DNA of 5,512 nt from an uncultured Collinsella sp. (GCA_900554585.1 USHS01000109.1:1-5512); one strand, 5' to 3'; shown: positions 1 through 5,512, counted from the first letter of the stretch. Program-made: numbers and translations. The notes: a model not told the origin generated them from the letters alone.

Positions 1-789
1 GTTGATGTGCTCGTGGCCCGCGACCAGTGTATCGACCCCAACGAGCTTTGCGGCAAAGGTCTTGGCGTTGAGCGTGTGCGCGATGCAGACGATAACGTTG
101 CAGCCCTCATCCTCGCGCAGTCGCTTGGCCTCGGCATTGATGGCGTCCGCCGCACCCGAGAACGACGTGCCCGCGACCAGGTCCGCGCGTAGCGAGGAGC
201 CCAGCGACTCATCCATGGCTCCGACGACGCCGACCTTAATCTTGTAGTTAAGCGTGGGGCTGCCCTCGCCGTCCTTCCAAGTGCGATTGAGCGTCTTGGT
301 GATGCTCGAGCTCCATACGCCGTTCGAGGACGTTGCATTCGCGCAGAGCATGGCGAAAGGTGCACTGGTGGCACCATTGCCGGCCATCGTGCGAAGCTTG
401 TCCGCGCCGTAGCTCCAGTCATGGTTGCCCGGTGTGGTTGCGTCGTAGCCGTTTGCGTAGAAGGTGTTCATGAGTTCGGCGATGCTCTTGCCCTCGCTCA
501 TGGTGGCAAAGGACTGCCCGTGGAAGGTGTCGCCTGCATCGAGCAGAAAGTCGGGGGCGTTGCTTTGAGCGCTATAGAGAACCGCCAGCCCGTCAAAGCC
601 AATGGTGCCCGTGCCCTTGCTTGCGTTGTAGCTGTACTTGTAGCTGCCGTGGATGTCGTTGGTGTGCATGACGGTTACGGCGCCGTCAATAGCGGCGGGC
701 AGGTTCCCCGCGAAAGCGAGGCTTGGGATGCCTGTGAGCGCGCCGGCAAACAACGCGGCAGCTAACGCAAGGCGGGGGAGTCTTTTCAT
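1..789 (-). CDS. Secreted metallophosphoesterase, 5'-nucleotidase / 2',3'-cyclic phosphodiesterase family (3' end missing)
   Basis: The first 263 codons are present; the frame stays open at the window edge, so the C-terminal part (normally including a 5'-nucleotidase C-terminal domain) is not seen. The N-terminus has a signal peptide: basic MKRLPR, a hydrophobic run at about 7-26, and a likely cleavage site after AFA at residue 27. The calcineurin-like metal-binding motifs appear in order: D45/H47 in HTNDIHG (42-48), D87 in DAGDTFHG (84-91), N122/H123 in GNHDW (121-125), H238 in IAHT, and GHEH (258-261). This is the full di-metal set, so the enzyme is expected to be active, hydrolysing phosphate esters of nucleotides outside the membrane; the exact substrate cannot be told. 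The ATG at 789 has a good AAGGAGA ribosome site 6-7 nt upstream. It follows the importer ATPase gene but is separated from it by a terminator-like hairpin. Confidence 0.93.
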   Translation of the reverse strand, partial: MKRLPRLALAAALFAGALTGIPSLAFAGNLPAAIDGAVTVMHTNDIHGSYKYSYNASKGTGTIGFDGLAVLYSAQSNAPDFLLDAGDTFHGQSFATMSEGKSIAELMNTFYANGYDATTPGNHDWSYGADKLRTMAGNGATSAPFAMLCANATSSNGVWSSSITKTLNRTWKDGEGSPTLNYKIKVGVVGAMDESLGSSLRADLVAGTSFSGAADAINAEAKRLREDEGCNVIVCIAHTLNAKTFAAKLVGVDTLVAGHEHIN

Positions 790-811
790 GGCAGTCTCCT
801 TACTCTTTAAC

Positions 812-853
812 AAAAACCACCACAAAGGTGCCTGTCCCCTTTGTGGTGGTTTT
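812..853 (-). terminator. Perfect 16 bp hairpin terminator after the importer operon, repeat-like
   Basis: Arms 813-828 and 838-853 are perfectly complementary (AAAACCACCACAAAGG and its complement), with a 9 nt loop. Read on the minus strand the stem ends in TTTTT, and it begins 8 nt past the ATPase stop codon. This fits a rho-independent terminator. Because the stem carries A-tracts on one side and T-tracts on the other, it could work in both directions. The stem and loop include GGTGCCTGTCCCC (827-839), which I recall as the core of a hairpin repeated in many genomes; that part is from memory and needs a genome count. Confidence 0.85.
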
Positions 854-861
854 CTAGGTCG

Positions 862-1656
862 TTAGCTCAGCAGCATGCGGTCGTTGGCGAGCTCGCCGCC
901 CGAGACCTCCTCGAACTTCTGCAGCAGGTTGGCAACGGTGAGCGACTTCTTCTCGTCGCCAGCCACGTCGTAGATTACGTGGCCCTCGTGCATCATGATC
1001 AGACGATTGCCCAGACGGATGGCGTCGTTCATGTTATGCGTGACCATGAGCGTGGTCAGGTGGTGCTCGTCGACGATTTCCTCGGTCAGATTGAGCACCT
1101 TAGAGGCCGTCTTGGGGTCGAGCGCCGCGGTGTGCTCGTCGAGCAGCAGCAGGCGTGGCTTGGTGAGCGTGGCCATGAGCAGGGTGAGTGCCTGGCGCTG
1201 GCCACCCGAAAGCAGACCGACCTTGGCGTTGAGGCGCGTGTCCAGACCGAGGTCCAGACGCTTGAGCAGCTCAACGTACTCGTCCTTCTCGGCCTTGGTG
1301 ACGCCCCACGAAAGACCGCGACGCTGGCCGCGGCGCTTGGCGAGGGCCAGGTTCTCGGCAATTTGCATGTCGGCTGCGGTGCCACGCATGGGGTCCTGGA
1401 ACACGCGGCCCAGATACTTAGCGCGTTGTGACTCGCTCAGGCGCGAGATGTCGGTGCCGTCGAGCTCGATGACACCCGAATCGAGCGGATACACGCCGGC
1501 GATCATGTTGAGCAGCGTGGACTTGCCGGCGCCGTTGCCGCCAATCACGGTTACAAAGTCGCCGTCGTTAAGGGTGAGGTCGACGCCGGTGAGCGCGCGC
1601 TTCTCGGTGACGGTGCCCTTGTTAAAGGTTTTCTTGACGTGTGAGAGCTTAAGCAT
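862..1656 (-). CDS. ABC transporter ATP-binding protein, TrpZ-like (COG1101 type)
   Basis: Cytoplasmic ATPase subunit that powers the importer formed with the upstream permease and binding protein. Counting from the ATG at 1656 (264 residues), it has Walker A GGNGAGKST (39-47), Q-loop Q87 in FQDP, signature LSGGQ (149-153), Walker B LLLLDE (169-174) with catalytic E174, D-loop ALDP (178-181) and H-loop H207 in VTHNM. All residues needed for ATP hydrolysis are there, and the length is normal for a single nucleotide-binding domain. An in-frame ATG lies at 1665, but the G-rich ribosome site AAGGGGG abuts it directly. The ATG at 1656 has better spacing and gives the family-typical MLKL start, so I chose it. 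The gene overlaps the permease stop by 8 nt (ATGCTTAA), indicating translational coupling. The relationship to TrpZ is family-level; the substrate is inferred. Confidence 0.95.
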   Translation of the reverse strand: MLKLSHVKKTFNKGTVTEKRALTGVDLTLNDGDFVTVIGGNGAGKSTLLNMIAGVYPLDSGVIELDGTDISRLSESQRAKYLGRVFQDPMRGTAADMQIAENLALAKRRGQRRGLSWGVTKAEKDEYVELLKRLDLGLDTRLNAKVGLLSGGQRQALTLLMATLTKPRLLLLDEHTAALDPKTASKVLNLTEEIVDEHHLTTLMVTHNMNDAIRLGNRLIMMHEGHVIYDVAGDEKKSLTVANLLQKFEEVSGGELANDRMLLS

Positions 1657-2572
1657 CTGCCTCATCCCCCTTCGTGTAGGAGCTGCGGAGCTTATAGCGC
1701 TCCCAAACCACGGGCACGCACAGGGCCACGGCGACGATCACAGCGGAGAGCAGCTTCATGTCGTTGGCGTCCATGCCCAGCTGCAGCACGATGGCGCGGA
1801 TGAGGAAGTAGACCACGGAGCCAAAGACGGCGGAGGCCAGGCGAACGCTAAACTGCGTGAGGCCGCCGGGCAGCAGGCGGCCGAGCACCTCGCCGATAAC
1901 AATGGCGGCAAGACCGATAACGATGGCACCGGTGCCCATGCCAATGTCGGCGTACTTCTGGCTCTGGCAGATGAGCGCGCCCGAAAGACCGATGAGAGCG
2001 TTGGAGAGCACGAGGGCGATCATCTTGGTGGAGTTGGTGTTGACGCCCAGGGCGCGGATCATGTACTCGTTGTTGCCGGTGGCGCGCAGTGCCGAGCCGA
2101 TCTCGGTGCCAAAGAACCAATACAGGATGGCGACGATAGCAACAGCGAGCAAGATGCCCAGGATGATGGCGACTGTGGACTGCGGCAGGCCCGTCATGTT
2201 GCTGACAGACGAGAAGATGGTGCCCTTGGCAAGGATGGGCGTGTTGGATTTGCCCATGATGCGCAGGTTGATGGACCACAGGCTGATCTGCGTCAGGATT
2301 CCGGCGAGGATCGCGGGAATCTCAAAGACGGTGGCCAGGATGCCCGTGACGGCACCCGCGATGGCGCCGGCGCACATGCCGGCCAAAACAGCGAGCAGCG
2401 GGTCGACGTTGTTATTGACGATGAGTACGGCGCAGACGCAGCCGCCGAGGGCAAAGCTGCCGTCGCAGGTCATATCGGGGATGTCGAGCAGGCGGAACGT
2501 GATAAACACGCCAAGCACCATAATGCCCCAGAGGACGCCCTGCGAAATGGCGCCCTGCAATGCAATGAGCAT
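1649..2572 (-). CDS. ABC transporter permease, TrpY-like (COG4120, branched-chain-type permease fold)
   Basis: Integral membrane subunit of 307 residues. It is very hydrophobic, with about eight to nine predicted membrane spans. The first runs over residues 7-29 and is followed by the conserved segment LLDIPDMTCDGSFALGG (28-44), the hallmark of this permease family (usually LDxPDLTVDGSF). Later spans are rich in Gly, Ala and Ile, and the C-terminus is basic and polar (ERYKLRSSYTKGDEADA). The ATG at 2572 is preceded by a near-ideal AGGAGG site (complement of 2581-2586) with 8 nt spacing. Another ATG at 2579 is out of frame and too close to that site. The protein should form a membrane channel as a homodimer, taking substrate from the binding protein encoded upstream and coupling to the ATPase encoded immediately downstream. 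Confidence in the family is high; the transported compound is unknown. Confidence 0.95.
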   Translation of the reverse strand: MLIALQGAISQGVLWGIMVLGVFITFRLLDIPDMTCDGSFALGGCVCAVLIVNNNVDPLLAVLAGMCAGAIAGAVTGILATVFEIPAILAGILTQISLWSINLRIMGKSNTPILAKGTIFSSVSNMTGLPQSTVAIILGILLAVAIVAILYWFFGTEIGSALRATGNNEYMIRALGVNTNSTKMIALVLSNALIGLSGALICQSQKYADIGMGTGAIVIGLAAIVIGEVLGRLLPGGLTQFSVRLASAVFGSVVYFLIRAIVLQLGMDANDMKLLSAVIVAVALCVPVVWERYKLRSSYTKGDEADA

Positions 2573-2647
2573 GCTTCATACCTCCTAGGATAGGGTTGAC
2601 ACGTGAGTCACCATGATAGCGGTAACAATGTATGAAAGAGCTGCGGT

Positions 2648-2667
2648 CGGATGTTTTGTCTCATCCG
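2648..2667 (-). other. Small stem-loop between binding-protein and permease genes
   Basis: Arms CGGATG (2648-2653) and CATCCG (2662-2667) flank an 8 nt loop. In the transcript it comes just after the larger hairpin at 2677-2705. No T-tract follows, so it is not a terminator by itself; it may be an RNA-processing or stability element. Six-base arms can arise by chance. Confidence 0.35.
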
Positions 2668-2676
2668 TAACAAGCA

Positions 2677-2705
2677 GGGCGGACGCCGGTCTACGACGTC
2701 CGCCC
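2677..2705 (-). other. GC-rich stem-loop in the importer operon, possible attenuator or mRNA-stability element
   Basis: Perfect 9 bp arms GGGCGGACG (2677-2685) and CGTCCGCCC (2697-2705) enclose an 11 nt loop, in the 204 bp gap between the binding-protein stop (2777) and the permease start (2572). Read on the minus strand it is followed by TGCTTGTTACGG, which lacks a proper U-run, so full termination is unlikely. In binding-protein transporters such hairpins often protect the upstream message, giving more binding protein than membrane subunits. That role is inferred here. The rest of the gap (2573-2776) shows only a TATCAT -10-like hexamer (complement of 2613-2618) without a convincing -35. 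Confidence 0.55.
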
Positions 2706-2776
2706 ACGTGGCTCAGATATTGAATAACGCGGCTATGGCGCGAGCGCGGGCTCTAGATGCATTGCCGCGCATGACG

Positions 2777-3757
2777 CTACGCGTCCAGAGCGGAGAGGTC
2801 GATGCCCAGGGCCTCGGCCATCTCGTCGTTCTTGACGACGACCAGGTCCTTGCTCGAGAGGTGTTTGATCGGCATGTCCTCGGGCTTAGCCTCACCCTTC
2901 AGGATCTTGACGGCCATCTCGCCCGCGGCGTAGCCCAGATCCTCGTAGTTGATGGAGAGGGTGAACAGGCCGCCAGCCATGCACATACCCTCCTCGCCGG
3001 TCACGTAGGGAAGCTTGTTCTCCTTGCAGATCTGGCCCACCTGCGAGGCGCCCGCGGCGATGGTGTTGTCGGTGGGGGAGTACAGCGCGTCGACCTTGCC
3101 CACGGCGGACTCGACGACGGACTGGATCTCATTGGAGCTCGAGACGGTGAAGTCGGTGTAGTCCAGGCCCAGCTTGTCGAGTTCCTTCTTGGCGGCCTTG
3201 ATCTGGACGTCGGAGTTGGACTCGGCGGTGCAGTAGAGCAAGCCGACCTTTTTAACGTCGGGCAGGACCTTCTGCATCATCTCGAGCTGCTCGGCGACCG
3301 GGGTGAGGTCGGAGGCACCGGTGACGTTGGTGCCGGGCTTGTCGTTGTCCTGGACCAGGCCGGAGGCAGCGTAGTCGGTGATGGCGCAGCCCACGATGGG
3401 GATATCGGCGGTGGCGCCAGCGGCGGCCTGCGCGGCGGGCGTAGCGATGGCATAGATCAGGTCGACGCCATCGCCCACGAACTTGTCGGCGATGGACTTA
3501 CACGTGGACTGGTCGTTCTGGGCGTTCTTCTGGTCGATCTTGACCTTGAGACCGCTCTTCTTGATGGCCTTGACAAAGCCGTCGTTGGCGGCGTCGAGTG
3601 CGGAGTGCTCGGTGAGCTGCAGAACACCGACGGTGTAGTCGGAACCGGCGGCAGCAGAGCCGGAACCAGAGTTGCCGCCGCATCCGGCGAGCGGAGCGAG
3701 CGCGACCAGGCCAGCAGAGACCAGAAGGCTCCTGCGGCTGATGGTGATGTCCTTCAT
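2777..3757 (-). CDS. ABC transporter substrate-binding lipoprotein, TrpX-like (ABC_sub_bind family)
   Basis: Extracytoplasmic solute receptor of 326 residues. The N-terminus reads MKDITISRRSLL, a twin-arginine (Tat)-like motif (SRRSLL, 7-12), followed by a hydrophobic segment and a lipobox LAGC with lipidated Cys at 26. A Gly/Ser/Ala linker follows (27-39), then the mature two-lobed binding domain from about residue 41 (YTVGVLQLTEHSALDAA). Family landmarks are VTGASDLTPVAEQ (145-157), VGLLYCTAESNS (171-182) and YSPTDNTIAAG (226-236). These match the ABC_sub_bind / COG2984 group, whose studied members include streptococcal TrpX; aromatic amino acids are therefore a reasonable guess, not shown here. 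The open frame extends 16 codons further upstream to 3805, but only the ATG at 3757 is followed by a signal peptide and preceded by a G-rich ribosome site (GGGGG, 7 nt spacing). It is the first gene of the importer operon. Confidence 0.95.
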   Translation of the reverse strand: MKDITISRRSLLVSAGLVALAPLAGCGGNSGSGSAAAGSDYTVGVLQLTEHSALDAANDGFVKAIKKSGLKVKIDQKNAQNDQSTCKSIADKFVGDGVDLIYAIATPAAQAAAGATADIPIVGCAITDYAASGLVQDNDKPGTNVTGASDLTPVAEQLEMMQKVLPDVKKVGLLYCTAESNSDVQIKAAKKELDKLGLDYTDFTVSSSNEIQSVVESAVGKVDALYSPTDNTIAAGASQVGQICKENKLPYVTGEEGMCMAGGLFTLSINYEDLGYAAGEMAVKILKGEAKPEDMPIKHLSSKDLVVVKNDEMAEALGIDLSALDA

Positions 3758-3792
3758 ATCGTTACCCCCAGTATAGAAATGGCTGGAAATAC

Positions 3793-3811
3793 TGCACTCA
3801 AACAAAGTGCA
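3793..3811. promoter_or_regulatory. Candidate operator: 6-7-6 inverted repeat upstream of the importer operon
   Basis: TGCACT (3793-3798) and AGTGCA (3806-3811) form a perfect inverted repeat with a 7 bp AT-rich spacer, a 19 bp site of the usual size for a dimeric regulator. It lies just downstream of the predicted -10 element, where a bound repressor would block transcription. The divergence point of the WYL regulator gene is only about 100 bp away. It could instead form a short hairpin in the 5' leader. The binding protein is unknown. Confidence 0.45.
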
Positions 3812-3817
3812 AGTGGA

Positions 3818-3848
3818 ACTATAGTAGCGCGGATGTCCATTTTTACAA
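3818..3848 (-). promoter_or_regulatory. Probable promoter of the ABC importer operon
   Basis: On the minus strand, TTGTAA (complement of 3843-3848) and TACTAT (complement of 3821-3826) are separated by 16 bp; each matches 4 of 6 consensus bases. A better -10, TATAGT (complement of 3818-3823, 5 of 6), sits 19 bp from the same -35. An A-tract (complement of 3861-3866) lies upstream and could act as an UP-like element. Transcription would start near 3810-3815, leaving a leader of roughly 55 nt before the ATG at 3757. Prediction only. Confidence 0.45.
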
Positions 3849-3917
3849 TAACCTGGCGGGTTTTTTAATACAGAACCGGATGGGCGGTACGGGTAGTCGA
3901 ATGGACGGCGGAGGTTC

Positions 3918-4703
3918 TTATGCGGCAGAGGCGTCGTCCTCCTCGTCGAGGGCGGCGAAGAGCTTCTTGCCGTCGAGGAGACGCGTGGTGACGTTTCTCA
4001 TGCGGCCGATCTCTACGGTACGCAGCGTGTCATCGGCGCCTCGGGCGTCATAGACCGTTCCCAGCAAATACGAGATGCCGTCTCGTTGCTTGATGGCAAA
4101 GGGGCGGAGTGTCATCCGTGCTACTTCAGTTTCGCCACGTGTCGTGACGCTCGAAATATCAAAACTCACCGTGGTTCCGTGGTCGATGGCCTGCTCGATG
4201 AGCTCGCAGGTGTCGATGCGCTTGACGGGCGTGCGCATGGCCTTGGTGGATTTGCCACCGGCGCTTGGAGCAGGCTCGGGTGCATCGAGGTAGCCGCGAA
4301 CGTCGGCACTCGCCATGGCGACCAAGTGCTGAGCCATGCTTTTTCGAATGGCAATGGGCGTAGAGCGGTTGCGCATGACCATACCGTGGAGCCGGATGAT
4401 CTCTTCGTCGGTGAGCGGACGGGTCAAGAGCCGATACCCCACGCCGCGTTTGTACTCAATTTCGTATCCGGCATGGCGAAGTGCGGAGATGGCGGTGTAG
4501 ATGCTGCGCCGCGCCGCCGAGATGGGCATGCGGGCGGGGCCGTCGGGATGGGCGAGGCGCCGGATCAACTCATCGGAAAGCATGGCCCTGTCCTCGCCGG
4601 TGTTCTCGCTTAATAGTTGCAGGATGCGAACGGCGCGATAGGCTGCCATCGAGGCGGCGCCTCTCGTTGTGGTGTCGTAGGTTTCAACAGCGGCTTCGGT
4701 CAT
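3918..4703 (-). CDS. WYL-domain transcriptional regulator with N-terminal winged helix-turn-helix
   Basis: DNA-binding regulator of 261 residues counted from the ATG at 4703. Residues about 20-95 form a winged helix: MAAYRAVRILQLLSENTGEDRAMLSDELI, then a likely recognition helix ISAARRSIYTAISALRHAGYEIEYKRG, and the wing GVGYRLL (87-93). A linker (98-160) with an Ala/Pro-rich stretch leads to the WYL ligand-sensing domain (about 163-245). It shows HGTTVSFDI (175-183), RPFAIKQRDGISYLLGTVYD (200-219) and LRTVEIGRM (227-235), typical of the Sm-like WYL fold. The name-giving W-Y-L reads S211-Y212-L213. The C-terminus is acidic. A GTG at 4712 is in frame, but the AAAGGA site would then be only 1 nt from it; spacing favours the ATG at 4703 (about 10 nt). 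It lies directly upstream of the importer operon in the same direction with no strong terminator between, so it may control that operon. Ligand unknown. Confidence 0.9.
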   Translation of the reverse strand: MTEAAVETYDTTTRGAASMAAYRAVRILQLLSENTGEDRAMLSDELIRRLAHPDGPARMPISAARRSIYTAISALRHAGYEIEYKRGVGYRLLTRPLTDEEIIRLHGMVMRNRSTPIAIRKSMAQHLVAMASADVRGYLDAPEPAPSAGGKSTKAMRTPVKRIDTCELIEQAIDHGTTVSFDISSVTTRGETEVARMTLRPFAIKQRDGISYLLGTVYDARGADDTLRTVEIGRMRNVTTRLLDGKKLFAALDEEDDASAA

Positions 4704-4820
4704 GGTGCCCACGTCCTTTCCGTTTTGGGTGGCGACGGTATGGAGCCTAGGACGCGGGGTTTTCCCAGGGGCGCAGGGCGCTCTGAGCGGTCGGTAGTCG
4801 TCGGCAAACGGCGGTTCGAG

Positions 4821-4883
4821 TTTTCAACAGCCCTGTTCAACTGACCAAAAACTTGCCAAAAGCTTGACGGATGCTGTTGAAAA
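4821..4883. repeat. 11 bp inverted repeat flanking a 41 bp spacer, upstream of the WYL gene
   Basis: TTTTCAACAGC (4821-4831) and GCTGTTGAAAA (4873-4883) are perfect inverted copies. A further partial copy, CTGTT at 4833-4837, makes a local AACAG-CC-CTGTT palindrome with the first arm. The right arm overlaps the A-tract that serves as the U-run of the asnS terminator. The position, about 120-180 bp before the WYL start, suggests regulator half-sites or a DNA loop element; no function is known to me. Confidence 0.6.
4845..4866. repeat. Tandem 11 bp direct repeat, possible regulator binding site
   Basis: CCAAAAACTTG (4845-4855) is followed immediately by CCAAAAGCTTG (4856-4866), identical at 10 of 11 bases. 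The 11 bp period is one helical turn, as in the direct-repeat boxes bound by OmpR/PhoB-type response regulators. It sits inside the inverted repeat at 4821-4883. The rest of the gap to the WYL start (4704-4820) is GC-rich, and I see no convincing promoter in it. Confidence 0.55.
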
Positions 4884-4915
4884 AAGCGTCTCTCGACCGA
4901 TGTCGAGAGACGCTT
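4880..4915 (-). terminator. Intrinsic terminator of asnS
   Basis: Perfect 14 bp arms AAGCGTCTCTCGAC (4884-4897) and GTCGAGAGACGCTT (4902-4915) enclose a CGAT tetraloop. Read on the minus strand the stem runs straight into TTTTTT (complement of 4880-4885, overlapping the last two stem pairs). It lies 46 nt after the asnS stop codon and isolates asnS from the WYL gene. The 46 bp between (4916-4961) shows nothing further. Confidence 0.93.
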
Positions 4916-4961
4916 GTGCGATGAGTGTTGGCGTGTGGCGACGCGAGCTAACGTCCGACGA

Positions 4962-5512
4962 TTAGAAGTCGGCGTTGCCCACGGTGCGCGGGTGCGGCAG
5001 GACGTCGCGGATGTTGCCCACGCCGGTGAGGTACATCACCAAGCGCTCGAAGCCCAGACCGTAGCCGGCGTGCTTGCAGGAACCGTAGCGGCGCAGGTCC
5101 AGATAGTACTTGTACTGCTCGGGATTCATACCCAGGTCCTTGATACGGGCCTCGAGCAGGTCCAGGCGCTCCTCGCGCTGGGAGCCACCGATGATCTCGC
5201 CGATGCCAGGCACCAGGCAGTCGGCGGCGGCGACGGTCTTGCCGTCCTCGTTCATGCGCATGTAGAACGCCTTGATCTCGGCCGGGTAGTCGGTTACGAA
5301 GGTCGGGCGCTTAAAGTGCTCCTCGGTCAGGAAGCGCTCGTGCTCGGTCTGCAGGTCGGTGCCCCACTCGACTTTATACTGGAAGTTGTCGTTGTTCTTC
5401 TTCAGCAGCTCGATGGCGTCGGTGTAGGTCACGCGGGCAAAGTCGCTGGATGCGACCAGCTCGAGGCGCTCGATCAGGCCCTTGTCAAATAACTGGTTGA
5501 AGAAGGCCAGCT
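4962..5512 (-). CDS. asnS: Asparaginyl-tRNA synthetase, C-terminal part (5' end outside window)
   Basis: Cytoplasmic class II aminoacyl-tRNA synthetase that charges tRNA-Asn with asparagine. The last 182 codons are present and the frame is open through the window edge, starting with [18 protein letters not shown]. An apparent start near 5432 is only an internal GTG. Visible landmarks are the core segment [19 protein letters not shown], the [16 protein letters not shown] block that binds ATP and the amino acid, and class II motif 3, [15 protein letters not shown], with its conserved arginine. The protein ends [10 protein letters not shown], close to the PRTPGNAEF-type end usual for AsnRS. These features separate it from AspRS, which has a different C-terminal region. 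It is a housekeeping gene, closed by a strong terminator and unlikely to be linked functionally to the importer. Confidence 0.97.
   Translation of the reverse strand, partial: LAFFNQLFDKGLIERLELVASSDFARVTYTDAIELLKKNNDNFQYKVEWGTDLQTEHERFLTEEHFKRPTFVTDYPAEIKAFYMRMNEDGKTVAAADCLVPGIGEIIGGSQREERLDLLEARIKDLGMNPEQYKYYLDLRRYGSCKHAGYGLGFERLVMYLTGVGNIRDVLPHPRTVGNADF

Noticed and set aside
995..2593. A 532-codon open frame on the plus strand.
   Set aside because: It lies antisense to the ATPase and permease genes, which have full family motifs. Its product is low-complexity (Arg/Ser-rich, then Asp/Gly/Ala/His-rich), as expected of a GC-rich antisense shadow.
2596..2625. A perfect TTGACA (2596-2601) on the plus strand as a possible promoter.
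   Set aside because: No -10-like hexamer lies at 16-18 bp spacing, and no plus-strand gene follows.
2600..2710. Two CACGTG palindromes (2600-2605 and 2705-2710) as a possible paired operator.
   Set aside because: They are 105 bp apart, lie in a GC-rich gap where such hexamers arise by chance, and share no extended flanking sequence.
3850..3866. Plus-strand terminator-like sequence AACC-TGGCG-GGTT followed by T's.
   Set aside because: The stem is only 4 bp and no plus-strand gene ends here. The T-tract is better read as an A-tract upstream of the minus-strand importer promoter.
2651..3868. A 405-codon open frame on the plus strand, rich in Val, Leu and Gly.
   Set aside because: It is antisense to the binding-protein gene, has no recognisable domain, and mirrors the codon bias of the real gene.
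3758..3917. A T-box or other riboswitch upstream of the importer, as expected for tryptophan uptake genes.
   Set aside because: The gap is only 160 bp, the predicted leader is about 55 nt, and no T-box specifier or antiterminator sequence is visible.
4086..5492. Plus-strand open frames opposite the WYL and asnS genes (for example 4086-4613 and 4914-5492).
   Set aside because: They are antisense to well-supported genes, with low-complexity products and no family signature.
1..5512. tRNA or rRNA genes, CRISPR arrays, insertion sequences, phage or defence genes.
   Set aside because: None is visible on either strand. The space is taken up by six ordinary genes and short gaps.

Overview
This window looks like ordinary chromosome from a high-GC Gram-positive, anaerobe-type genome, most likely a gut Coriobacteriia (Collinsella-like) species. 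That assignment is inference. It rests on the high GC content, a Tat-style twin-arginine lipoprotein signal, and a hairpin carrying the GGTGCCTGTCCCC core, which I recall as common in such genomes. All six genes lie on the minus strand, so transcription runs from high to low coordinates. The long plus-strand open frames are antisense shadows.

Reading in the direction of transcription: (1) 5512-4962 is the 3' part of asnS (asparaginyl-tRNA synthetase), closed by a strong intrinsic terminator (4880-4915). (2) 4704-4961 is a 258 bp gap. It holds that terminator plus a compact repeat cluster: an 11 bp inverted repeat at 4821-4831/4873-4883 enclosing a tandem 11-mer at 4845-4866. (3) 4703-3918 encodes a WYL-domain transcriptional regulator. 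(4) 3917-3758 is a short gap with a plausible promoter and, at the expected transcription start, a 6-7-6 inverted repeat that could be an operator. (5) 3757-862 is a three-gene ABC importer: substrate-binding lipoprotein, permease, ATPase. It belongs to the family that includes streptococcal TrpXYZ (ABC_sub_bind / COG2984, COG4120, COG1101). The permease and ATPase genes overlap by 8 nt. The binding-protein gene is separated from them by 204 bp containing two hairpins, which would fit differential expression of the binding protein. (6) A perfect 16 bp hairpin (813-853) follows the ATPase stop codon and is both a good terminator and a likely dispersed repeat. (7) 789-1 is the 5' part of a secreted metallophosphoesterase of the 5'-nucleotidase family, cut by the window edge.

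Working model: the importer takes up a small organic substrate, probably an aromatic amino acid or similar, and the adjacent upstream WYL regulator may control it through the inverted repeat at the importer promoter. The substrate is not readable from the sequence. I found no clear previously undescribed system. The most interesting points are regulatory: the repeat cluster upstream of the WYL gene, the candidate operator, and the repeat-derived terminator with no room for a separate promoter between it and the phosphoesterase gene.
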